The notes under the pieces: generated by a model
Databases searched by the model: none
What the model saw: the letters and a program-made list of their open reading frames with translations, nothing else
Told to the model about the DNA's origin: nothing
Origin: JAKPRU01 sp029568995
Lineage (GTDB): Bacteria; Hinthialibacterota; Hinthialibacteria; Hinthialibacterales; JAKPRU01
Assembly (NCBI GenBank): GCA_035430965.1
Contig: DAOMHQ010000109.1
Coordinates: forward strand, 1 to 17,466
DNA: 17,466 nt
Direction: 5' to 3'
Shown here: positions 7,701 through 13,559 of the stretch, one piece after another
Numbering within the stretch: the stretch's first letter is position 1
Layout: each line of letters starts with the position of its first letter
Program-made: the position numbers and the translations under genes

Positions 7701-9051
7701 TGTCTTCAACCAGCTCTTCAATTCGATTCTCAGGATCGACGGTGACGACCAGCGGATACATGTCTGGGGCAGGTATAGTGTCCGTAATTATGGCGATTTC
7801 CGCCCCTGCCGAGGCAACTTGACCAATGAAATACCTGCGTTCGCTTCCATCGGCGAATTGAAAGAGAACTTCCACCTCTTCTGTCGTCCTGTTCCCTATG
7901 TTCTCAATGGACGCCTGGAGGAGGGTTTCTGTTTCTGCGGCGGTAGCGTCCCGCGTAGTCACGCGAAATTCTCCGACCAACAAGTCCGGCATTGGTTTGG
8001 GGCTGCCCTCTACGGAAATGACTCTCCGCAGAGTGTTATTGCCTTCGTCTTTCTCCTGAATTGTTCCTGCCGGATCTACCTGAGCCTGGACAATATGATC
8101 CCCGGCCCCGGCTGCTGCCCAAGTGGCGTCAACCGTCACATCGCGGCCAGGCTCCAGCCGAGTGATCGTCCTTGAAGCGAATTCCTCTCCATCCACAAGA
8201 AACCGCACCAAGATTGACTCTGCAAAAGCCTCCCCCGTATTCGCAACAATCGCTGCAATCCGCGTCTCGTCGTTGGGCCACAATGTTTCGGGGACCAAAG
8301 TCAGACCTGTCACGGCCAGATCAGGACTTTGTGCCGAGGGTTCCTGCACCCAATCAATGGGAGTGAGAATCTCCAGGTTGTCCAGGAACACAGTCTGAAT
8401 GGCATCCCCATCCGACACGACCTGAACTACGGGCACAATGGATTCCCTGTAAGAATCAATGAACAACACCAGTTGATGCCACCCTCCTTGAAGCGTCTCA
8501 CTATTTGCCAGAATTCGTGTCGCGATGGAACCGTCTACACCGTCCAAACCGGCTGCCTGATCGGAATCGAGTGCCCCTAATCCCACCTGTGCACCCACAT
8601 CTGTGGCCCACACGGAGACACGGACGAGCGCACTGTTGGACTCCACACGCTGCGCCGGGAAATAAACAGTAGCCCCTTGCCCTTTCATCAGGACGGCTGT
8701 TGCCCCCACCCCATCTGACAAGGCGTACGTGGAGGTATCTCCGGGGACTCCGTGACCGGATGAGAATTGCCCCAAAAGATGTCCTGCCGGTGCAGCGATA
8801 AGAACACCACTCGAAACCGGATCGGGATCGGAGAAGTCATACGTCCATGTCACGCGGGAGGAGTAAGATAAGAACTCCATAATTCGCACATCTCTTGCCT
8901 GTTCCATCGTCAAAGTACGCTGATCATTCGGTTGAGAGATGAAAGGCAGTCCCAGCAAGATCTCATCAGGCAATTGCGGGGCAGCGCTGACCGCCAGGCA
9001 CAACACGAGAATTGTCGTACTGCTGCTGAGTATGGATGCCGTGTGTTTCAT
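4708..9051 (-). CDS. Large exported CARDB and Asp-box (BNR/sortilin-type) beta-propeller protein
   Basis: 1447 residues. Residues 1-23 are a signal peptide ending AVSAA. Residues about 55-230 look like a jelly-roll domain of the kind that binds carbohydrate or packs on a propeller. Two CARDB (cell-adhesion-related, Ig-like) domains follow, at about 243-345 (SPDLAVTGL to EKDEGNNTLRRVISV) and 354-455 (MPDLLVGEF to ELVEDNNRM), each with the typical N-x-G-x-x-x-x-x-x-x-V core and D-x-x-NN end. Residues 525-635 are another beta domain ending PGIYAVFGL. Residues 790-1447 are a WD40/YVTN/BNR-like propeller with Asp-boxes YRSTDGGWNW (882-891), WSNDGGNTW (1077-1085), YRSVDGGESW (1258-1267) and WRSKDGGQNW (1350-1359). 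It starts with NWQSVGPTNLAGRVKALAIHP, a common opening for sortilin-like propellers. No T9SS C-terminal sorting domain is seen, and no sialidase catalytic Arg triad was identified. GGAGAG lies 6 bases upstream of the ATG. Likely a cell-surface or secreted adhesion/binding protein; ligand unknown. Confidence 0.82.
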   Translation of the reverse strand: MKHTASILSSSTTILVLCLAVSAAPQLPDEILLGLPFISQPNDQRTLTMEQARDVRIMEFLSYSSRVTWTYDFSDPDPVSSGVLIAAPAGHLLGQFSSGHGVPGDTSTYALSDGVGATAVLMKGQGATVYFPAQRVESNSALVRVSVWATDVGAQVGLGALDSDQAAGLDGVDGSIATRILANSETLQGGWHQLVLFIDSYRESIVPVVQVVSDGDAIQTVFLDNLEILTPIDWVQEPSAQSPDLAVTGLTLVPETLWPNDETRIAAIVANTGEAFAESILVRFLVDGEEFASRTITRLEPGRDVTVDATWAAAGAGDHIVQAQVDPAGTIQEKDEGNNTLRRVISVEGSPKPMPDLLVGEFRVTTRDATAAETETLLQASIENIGNRTTEEVEVLFQFADGSERRYFIGQVASAGAEIAIITDTIPAPDMYPLVVTVDPENRIEELVEDNNRMTTFQPLEPVEDPVDTPNVPGPLRRMWLFLQERGFDSGEIPEGFWPRAVQHKQQMRSPNPAEYDPGGTAPEGDFPVSIHSDEGIELAVSAVGDPGAPSLLGNVGPFVNVEARNSFGSATLKIGLTPENARDIDPITLHLFYYHRPSKSFQLVHPSGLGNDGTYVWGQISEPGIYAVFGLPRDQARLALFKSLREMQPLSAMYREITGQQEPRIDNETTRLALTGDSQMSAALTDPLQMDLLGFPDLVGNAQLLEGDIFGEIPRDEKGHPIGSRPVVDTSVPGTGIDTLPGARQAGDYLIPDLSVSGDHLPEYQILDEIGSIGAKGIPVATPARGGNWQSVGPTNLAGRVKALAIHPKSSWALYAGVAEGGFFRLIGNTWYPTMHDEARLSVGAVAIAASNPKVIYVGTGEYWTTTVHAPATTYAGVGVYRSTDGGWNWQLMPSNNSLSDRISRMIVHPNNPDIVYVAGNRGIHRWNAGSQTWTRIATSDTTDLIMHPNDSEKLYAGMEDLKGVQWTANPSANNPTWTPMNDGLTLPQNVASFVKLAISPSHPDILYAHLNGETYNEASQKWSADQTSTYRFENNKWEFKAANVAKHSQTSWCSFIRVHPTDPDRVFVGGVRLVWSNDGGNTWNELKPGHADCHDLVFDPLDPNRTIVANDGGVWEHTQTPGETTWDYSDLNKGLVAVQFHNVSVSQKGPFTLGGSTQDQGILATHQSTNFDGMGGNEGGIFEVDPNNGNIIYWDPWDGNLRRTENGAASGRHEITEGIEEVDGEIPSISALAIGTQESDLLLCSAKGPGGTRPIYRSVDGGESWQKVLADAGDAVTRIVFAPSDPFWVYAITQDGKVFRSTGLGTVWAQISNSSLPKAKLYGLAIDWNDKERVYVAGRESSSGSIVWRSKDGGQNWEDISGPQNAPQLRLPDALGKAIIVHKGKPNTLYVCTEVGVFRTQNAGMLWQPFDLGLPNAVATDMDYQPLTQTLFVSTIGRGMYKDDL

Positions 9052-9135
9052 TTTGTTCTCTCCGTTTCACTGGGTTTCTCCCAGCTGACCTTTGGCCTAC
9101 GTCTCATACATTCCAACCTCATCAGCAACCACACT

Positions 9136-9165
9136 ATGATACTCCCTCTCGGATCGAGAGGTCAA
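9136..9165 (-). promoter_or_regulatory. Candidate sigma70-type promoter of the CARDB/propeller gene
   Basis: On the minus strand TTGACC (9165-9160) and TATCAT (9141-9136) are separated by 18 bp; both hexamers match consensus at 5 of 6 positions. It lies about 85 bases before the ATG at 9051. A perfect dyad fills the spacer. Confidence 0.55.
9145..9161. promoter_or_regulatory. Perfect 7-bp dyad in promoter spacer, candidate operator
   Basis: CCTCTCG-GAT-CGAGAGG is a perfect inverted repeat with 7-bp arms and a 3-base centre. It covers the spacer and the last two bases of the -35 hexamer of the leftward promoter, where a bound dimeric repressor would block polymerase. No regulator gene is adjacent, and it does not resemble the TACA-N-TGTA sites bound by BlaI/MecI. 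Confidence 0.45.
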
Positions 9166-9290
9166 CAAGTTTTTTCGAAGACAGTAAAGGCGAAAACCGG
9201 GTGTCTCCCTGTTCGATGCCCCCTCGGATTTGCGCCCGACAAGCCAACGTTCCTGAGTCTCCGAACTGGAGATATCCCTTCCCGGATTGA

Positions 9291-9319
9291 TTGACGGGTC
9301 GAATGAGCGCGAGTATGGT
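9291..9319 (+). promoter_or_regulatory. Candidate sigma70-type promoter of the fucosidase gene
   Basis: TTGACG (9291-9296), 17 bp, TATGGT (9314-9319). Expected leader of about 60 bases to the ATG at 9387. This argues against translation starting at the TTG at 9291, which is the first three bases of the -35. Confidence 0.42.
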
Positions 9320-9374
9320 TATCCCGGAGAAAAGAGGGATTCTCATTTCATGTCTTCCGGGATTCCCGCTTTGC

Positions 9375-9380
9375 AGGAGA
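9375..9380 (+). promoter_or_regulatory. Ribosome binding site deciding the fucosidase start
   Basis: AGGAGA, 6 bases before the ATG at 9387. It selects the start that puts a clean signal peptide at the N-terminus, rather than in-frame ATG/TTG codons up to 32 codons upstream. Confidence 0.7.
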
Positions 9381-9386
9381 AGGACA

Positions 9387-11753
9387 ATGACAATCATGTC
9401 AGCACTCGTATTCATCTTGTGCTTTTTGTCAGCCACACCAACAGATGCGCAGAACTCTGTAGACGACAGCGGAGACCGGACACCGATGATTGTCGCGCCG
9501 GAAGACCCGATCTCCTCCGGCGGGTCCTACCAGGCGGTGATCGGGGAAGACTGGAACTATCCCCTTGTCAAGAAGGGAAAACTGAACAACCCGCTAGTTG
9601 AGGTAACACCGTTTGTTTTTCGAGACCGGTTCTTTCTATTGGAGAACTGGCAAAAGCATTGGGAGACAAAAGGCTCCGAAGACGGGGCCGGGTTTCAGAA
9701 GGACGAAGTTCGAATTCGCTTGCTGAATCAGGATAATCCGGGCGATCTCGACGGCGGCCAAATCGTTTCTACGCCGTTCATCGGTCACGGATTGGGGATG
9801 GCAATGGTCTGGCAGGACCAGGTATATGTGTTTGCGGGCAACTGGGGCACGGAAAAGAAATGGCAGATCAGAGAAATCTCCATGGTCCATTCCGGCGATC
9901 TGCGGTCCTGGTCCGACCCGGTAACCGTGCTTCGAGCACAGCCGGATGAGCACTTCTTCAATGTCTCGGTCTGCCGGGCGAACGATCGCTTTGTCATGCT
10001 TGTGGAAAGCGATGATAAAACGTGGCCCGCCTTTACATTCAAATATTTCGAATCCACGGATCTTGTTCATTGGAAGCAGGTCCCGGACGCCCTTTACGGG
10101 TGCGAGAAATATGTTGGCGGCCCCGCACTCTACTATTACGGCGACATGTTCTACACACTCTATCTTGAATCTCTTGGCAATGGCCGTTACGAGACCCGGC
10201 TGACGAGGTCGAAAGACCTGATTCACTGGCAGGATGCCCCGGCGGAATGTCCGTTTGTCACGTTCAATCCGGAGAATCCCGTGCATCCTCTGCGGCCATC
10301 GGAAATCCGCGAGAAAAACGCCTCCGATGCAGAACTGTGCGAGTTTCAGGGAACAACGTACATATTCTACACGGGCGGTGACCAACACGTTGCCGGGGAT
10401 TTACAATTGGCGACATACAAAGGCGAACCGAAAGAATTACTTGAGTATTTTTACCAGGAACCCCGGCTCTATGTACCCAATGCTCCGCAACAGAACTACC
10501 AGGAAAATCAGTTGGGCGCGTTTGTCCACTTCGGTCTGGCTTCATTTACCGGCGGCGATTTTCTCGCGGCTCCGGATGCGTCTGTATTCAATCCGAAAGA
10601 ATTGGATACGGAACAGTGGGTTCGGGCAGCGAAATCCTTCGGTGCAAAGCATATTGTCCTCACGGCCAAGCACCACAGTGGATTCTGTCTCTGGCCCACA
10701 AAGACAACAGACTACTCGGTAAAGAACACACCCTGGCGAGACGGCCAGGGGGACGTCGTACGCGACCTGGCGGAGGCCGCACGCAAGAACGGCATCGAGT
10801 TGGGACTTTATTTTTCCGCTTGCGACAAGCATTTCCCATGCAGCAGCACAGGTGATCCGCTGGGTAAGAGAGTATTGATCGGAGATCGCCACGCCTATTT
10901 CCCGGTATTCATGGAACAGTTGCGCGAACTTCTCACGAATTACGGTGAATTAGCCGTTGTCTGGTTTGACGGTGCATACGATCCGCTCGGCTATGATGTC
11001 AAAGGAGCGAATGGGAAACCGGCGGGTACATCTTACGGCGATGCAATTTGTTCTATGGTTCGTGATTTGCAGCCGAGTGCGGCGGTCTTCGGCGGTTCAC
11101 GGCCGGACATCCGCTGGTCCGGGAGTGAGCAGGGCTGGGCGCCCTATCCGATCTGGAATGTCATTCGTCGAGGCGAAGGCATTCCCCTGTGGGCGCCGCC
11201 ATATGTCCAGGGCTGGATCGGGGCGGAGGCGAATGTCCATACACGCTCGAACTGGTTCTGGATGCCGAATACGGACGATACGTTAAAAACCACCGAACAG
11301 TTGGTAGACATCTACTATGAGTCAATCGGCCGTGGAGCAAATCTATTAGTCAACATGACTCCCGACTCGCGTGGACTGATTCCTGAGAAAGAAGTGGACC
11401 GTCTTCGGTCGTTCGGCGAGGAGATCGAACGGCGGTTTCACACGCCTCTTGCACGGACAGACAGCGACGGGCGCTGGCTCGAGGGAAATGTCCTGGAACT
11501 GGATCTGGGCGGGGAGCGCCAGGCGGATAATGTTGTCGTGGAAGAGGACATCCGGTACGGCCAACGGATTCGTGCCTACTGCATCCAGGCGTGGAACGAG
11601 GGAAAATGGGAGACTGTCGCGGATGGACAGTCCATCGGACGGAAGCGCGTCCAACGGTTCGAGCCGGTGATGATCCCGAAACTCCGTCTGCGTGTCACCG
11701 ACACCCTGCCACTTCCCGGGATTCGCGAATTTGCGGCGTACTCCACCAAGTAG
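9387..11753 (+). CDS. Exported GH29 alpha-L-fucosidase with N-terminal GH43/GH32-like propeller domain
   Basis: 788 residues from the ATG at 9387. Residues 1-22 are a signal peptide (MSALVFILCFL ending DAQ). Residues about 50-350 read as a five-bladed GH43/GH32-like propeller: VEVTPFVFRDRFFLLENW, SMVHSGDLRSWSDPV, YFESTDLVHWKQV, RLTRSKDLIHWQD, with S-x-D-L-x-x-W repeats. Whether this domain is catalytic is unclear. Residues 370-690 are the GH29 barrel: AFVHFGLASF (378-387), AKHHSGFCLWP (427-437), TDYSVKNTPW, then VVWFDGA (524-530) with D528 as expected nucleophile. GAEANVHTRSNWFW (612-625) places E614 as candidate acid/base in the E-A-D-V-x-x-R-x-x-W-F position of the GH29-B (alpha-1,3/1,4-fucosidase) subgroup. 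Residues 695-788 are the usual C-terminal beta-sandwich, with EEDIRYGQRIRAY and SIGRKRV. It would release terminal fucose in the periplasm or outside; linkage preference is inferred from subgroup only. It has its own promoter and is divergent from the CARDB gene. Confidence 0.88.
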   Translation: MTIMSALVFILCFLSATPTDAQNSVDDSGDRTPMIVAPEDPISSGGSYQAVIGEDWNYPLVKKGKLNNPLVEVTPFVFRDRFFLLENWQKHWETKGSEDGAGFQKDEVRIRLLNQDNPGDLDGGQIVSTPFIGHGLGMAMVWQDQVYVFAGNWGTEKKWQIREISMVHSGDLRSWSDPVTVLRAQPDEHFFNVSVCRANDRFVMLVESDDKTWPAFTFKYFESTDLVHWKQVPDALYGCEKYVGGPALYYYGDMFYTLYLESLGNGRYETRLTRSKDLIHWQDAPAECPFVTFNPENPVHPLRPSEIREKNASDAELCEFQGTTYIFYTGGDQHVAGDLQLATYKGEPKELLEYFYQEPRLYVPNAPQQNYQENQLGAFVHFGLASFTGGDFLAAPDASVFNPKELDTEQWVRAAKSFGAKHIVLTAKHHSGFCLWPTKTTDYSVKNTPWRDGQGDVVRDLAEAARKNGIELGLYFSACDKHFPCSSTGDPLGKRVLIGDRHAYFPVFMEQLRELLTNYGELAVVWFDGAYDPLGYDVKGANGKPAGTSYGDAICSMVRDLQPSAAVFGGSRPDIRWSGSEQGWAPYPIWNVIRRGEGIPLWAPPYVQGWIGAEANVHTRSNWFWMPNTDDTLKTTEQLVDIYYESIGRGANLLVNMTPDSRGLIPEKEVDRLRSFGEEIERRFHTPLARTDSDGRWLEGNVLELDLGGERQADNVVVEEDIRYGQRIRAYCIQAWNEGKWETVADGQSIGRKRVQRFEPVMIPKLRLRVTDTLPLPGIREFAAYSTK

Positions 11754-11783
11754 GCTCTTCATTTCCCTGATTCCAGGTATCTG

Positions 11784-11810
11784 TCCTATGGGTCCCATTC
11801 GTCCCATTTT
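11784..11810. repeat. Three tandem copies of a 9-bp TCCYATNNN unit
   Basis: TCCTATGGG, TCCCATTCG and TCCCATTTT follow each other without gap, 30 bases after the fucosidase stop. The first junction also makes a short palindrome ATGGGTCCCAT (11788-11798). Similar TCCCAT-rich strings are, from general familiarity, common intergenic microsatellites in PVC-like and related genomes. Confidence 0.5.
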
Positions 11811-11916
11811 TACTCTCCTGATCCCTTAAGTCTAATTATATCAACCTATTATCTATCGCTATCTTTTGCAGGTGACCACTCTTGATTTGTTGAATTGTTA
11901 AAAATTAAACTTTTTA

Positions 11917-11944
11917 TGGACAAAAAGAAAAATTTTTGTTAAAT
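11917..11944 (+). promoter_or_regulatory. Candidate promoter of the blaI-M56 operon
   Basis: TGGACA (11917-11922), 16 bp, TTAAAT (11939-11944), inside a markedly AT-rich stretch (about 11830-11950) in an otherwise GC-rich window. The spacer holds AAAAATTTTT, a self-complementary run that could also serve as a repressor contact, although AT-rich palindromes arise easily. The ATG is about 30 bases downstream. Confidence 0.35.
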
Positions 11945-11976
11945 TCTTCACTGAACACCAAGGAGGAATCACAACC

Positions 11977-12381
11977 ATGGAATCACACGCAAAATTAAGT
12001 CGCCGCGAACGTCAGTTGATGGACATCATTTATCGTCGAGGCCGGGCCTCTGTGGCAGAGGTTATGGAAGACATGGCGGATGTGCCGAGTTATTCCTCGG
12101 TTCGCACCATCTTGCGAATCCTGGAAGAAAAGGGGCATCTCCGGCATGAAAAACAGGGACCGAGATTCGTCTTCCGTCCCACTGTGTCACGCGACAAGGC
12201 GCGCCGGTCCGCTCTCCGGCAGATCGTACACACCTTCTTTGATGGATCGGTCGGACAAGCCGTTCTGGCGCTGCTGGAAGTCGGTGATGTCGATCTTTCC
12301 GAGCAGGATGTCAATCGCTTAACCAAATTGATCGAGCAATCACAAAAGCGAGAGGGTAACGACCATGATCGATCCGATTGA
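11977..12381 (+). CDS. blaI: BlaI/MecI/CopY-family transcriptional repressor
   Basis: 134 residues, close to the usual 120-140 of the family. Residues 7-66 form the winged helix: LSRRERQLMDIIYRRGRASVAEV (helices 1 and 2), SYSSVRTILRILEEKGHL (38-55, recognition helix with the family's S-x-V-x-T-x-L-x-x-L-x-x-K-G pattern), and HEKQGPRFVFRPTV (57-70, wing). Residues 72-125 are the helical dimerisation part. In the well-studied systems the dimer binds its own operon promoter and is inactivated when the partner M56 protease is triggered. The ATG follows AGGAGG by 10 bases, the strongest ribosome site in the window. The 3' end overlaps the start of the M56 gene by 17 bases, so the two are translationally coupled. 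No TACA-N-TGTA operator was found upstream, so the target sequence is probably different from that of staphylococcal BlaI. The symbol names the family, not a beta-lactamase function. Confidence 0.9.
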   Translation: MESHAKLSRRERQLMDIIYRRGRASVAEVMEDMADVPSYSSVRTILRILEEKGHLRHEKQGPRFVFRPTVSRDKARRSALRQIVHTFFDGSVGQAVLALLEVGDVDLSEQDVNRLTKLIEQSQKREGNDHDRSD

Positions 12382-13459
12382 TTTTTCGGCCTTTTCACTG
12401 AATTTGCTGGGACTGCTGGTGGATGCCTCGGTGAAAGGCACGCTTCTTCTAACGCTTGCCGGAATAGGTAGCCTTCTGCTGCGGCGAAGAACAGCGGCAT
12501 TCCGTCACATGCTGTGGGCATTGATATTGACGGGCCTGATTTTCCTGCCGCTCCTGTCTTTTGTTCTGCCGGGCTGGCAGTCGGCTGTCGTACCGGAATT
12601 TTCCGTCGTTGCGGATATGGCGCAAATCGACACTGTGTCGCCTCCCGTTCCGCCTTTCCATTTGCCGATGACTGCACAATTCCAGCCGGGCGGCAGTGCG
12701 ACGGTCAGCACCGAACCAGGTCCGGCGGTTTCATTTACTCCCCCGCCCCCGGTGCAGAACCAGCCGGAGCAGCCTGTCGGTTTTCCTGTTGCGGCTGAGC
12801 AGCCTGAGATCGTCTCGTCCCCTCTCCATTGGTCGGCATGGGTCATCCTTGCCTGGCTTGCAGGCGTAGCTCTGTTCCTGATCCCGCTCCTGGTCGGCAC
12901 AGCCTGTATCTGGCGGCTGGTGCGGCGTGCAGATCTGCTCACGGACGAGAGAGCCGACACGATGGCGCGTCTGGCAACAAACCTTGGGGTGAAATCGCAG
13001 GTGAAACTCCTGGTGAATAACCAGACCTCTGTGCCGATCACTTGGGGACTGTTACATCCGATCGTGCTGCTTCCCAGCGAGGTGGATGGCTGGACGCAGG
13101 AACGGCTTCGCGTTGTCCTGCTGCATGAATTGGCCCACATCCAGCGGGGTGACTACATTACCCATTTCCTGTCCCAGATCGCGCGGGCGATGTACTGGTT
13201 TAATCCGCTTGTCTGGCTAGCTGCCCGGCAATTGCGAATCGAACGCGAGCGAGCCTGTGACGACTATGTTTTGAGTAAAGGCGAACCACCGTCCGAATAT
13301 GCGACTCACTTGCTGGAAATCGCCCGTACATCCCGCCGTCGCCAGTGTGCGGATGTGGCCGCCGTGGCGATGGCGCGACGTTCCCAGATTGAGGGACGGC
13401 TATTAGCCATTCTGGACCACACGAAGAACCGGCGCGGTCTCACGCGAATTTCCATTGCG
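12365..13459 (+). CDS. BlaR1/MecR1-type M56 membrane metallopeptidase, truncated by assembly gap
   Basis: 365 visible residues; the 3' end is lost in the N run. It starts with ATG inside the last codons of the repressor gene. Hydrophobic segments at about 11-39, 49-69 and 157-181 are membrane helices. Residues 78-152 are a Pro/Gln-rich loop, unusually long and low in complexity. The peptidase domain has SVPITWGLLHPIVLLP (222-237), the zinc motif HELAH (H254, E255, H258) and RERACDD (294-300) with E295 as likely third ligand, 37 residues after the second histidine, as in M56. HTKNRRGLTR (352-361) is the usual stretch just before the last membrane helix, so the break falls exactly there. In BlaR1 an external sensor domain follows that helix; what follows here is hidden. 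Expected role: membrane signal-transducing protease that leads to removal of the BlaI-type repressor. It may continue into the large reading frame after the gap. Confidence 0.88.
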
Positions 13460-13559
13460 NNNNNNNNNNNNNNNNNNNNNNNNNNNNNNNNNNNNNNNNN
13501 NNNNNNNNNNNNNNNNNNNNNNNNNNNNNNNNNNNNNNNNNNNNNNNNNNNNNNNNNNN
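13460..13559. other. Assembly gap of 100 N
   Basis: Exactly 100 N, the usual placeholder for a join of unknown length. It removes the C-terminus of the M56 protease and the N-terminus of the following protein. Reading-frame comparison across it is meaningless because the true length is unknown. Confidence 0.98.

Larger units (their letters stand above)
9052..9386. other. Divergent control region between CARDB protein and fucosidase genes
   Basis: 335 bases without a credible gene. It contains a leftward promoter with an internal dyad (9136-9165), a rightward promoter (9291-9319), a spaced inverted repeat in the rightward leader (9321-9363) and two ribosome binding sites. The stretch 9166-9290 shows nothing recognisable. 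Confidence 0.6.

Noticed and set aside
9291..9386. In-frame extension of the fucosidase to a TTG at 9291 or ATG at 9315
   Set aside because: It would bury the signal peptide 32 residues inside the chain, has no ribosome site, and the TTG is part of a -35 hexamer. AGGAGA and a clean signal peptide support 9387.
9636..10388. 250-codon minus-strand open frame inside the fucosidase gene
   Set aside because: Antisense to a clearly conserved propeller domain with no recognisable product of its own.
11754..11976. Classic BlaI/MecI operator (TACA-N-TGTA type)
   Set aside because: Looked for on both strands and not found; only AT-rich self-complementary runs are present.
12505..13140. 211-codon minus-strand open frame opposite the M56 gene
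   Set aside because: Antisense to conserved M56 motifs, including the strand opposite the zinc site; no independent support.
11977..13459. Beta-lactam resistance operon (blaI-blaR1 with beta-lactamase)
   Set aside because: No penicillin-binding sensor domain and no beta-lactamase are visible. BlaI-M56 pairs are widespread outside resistance loci.
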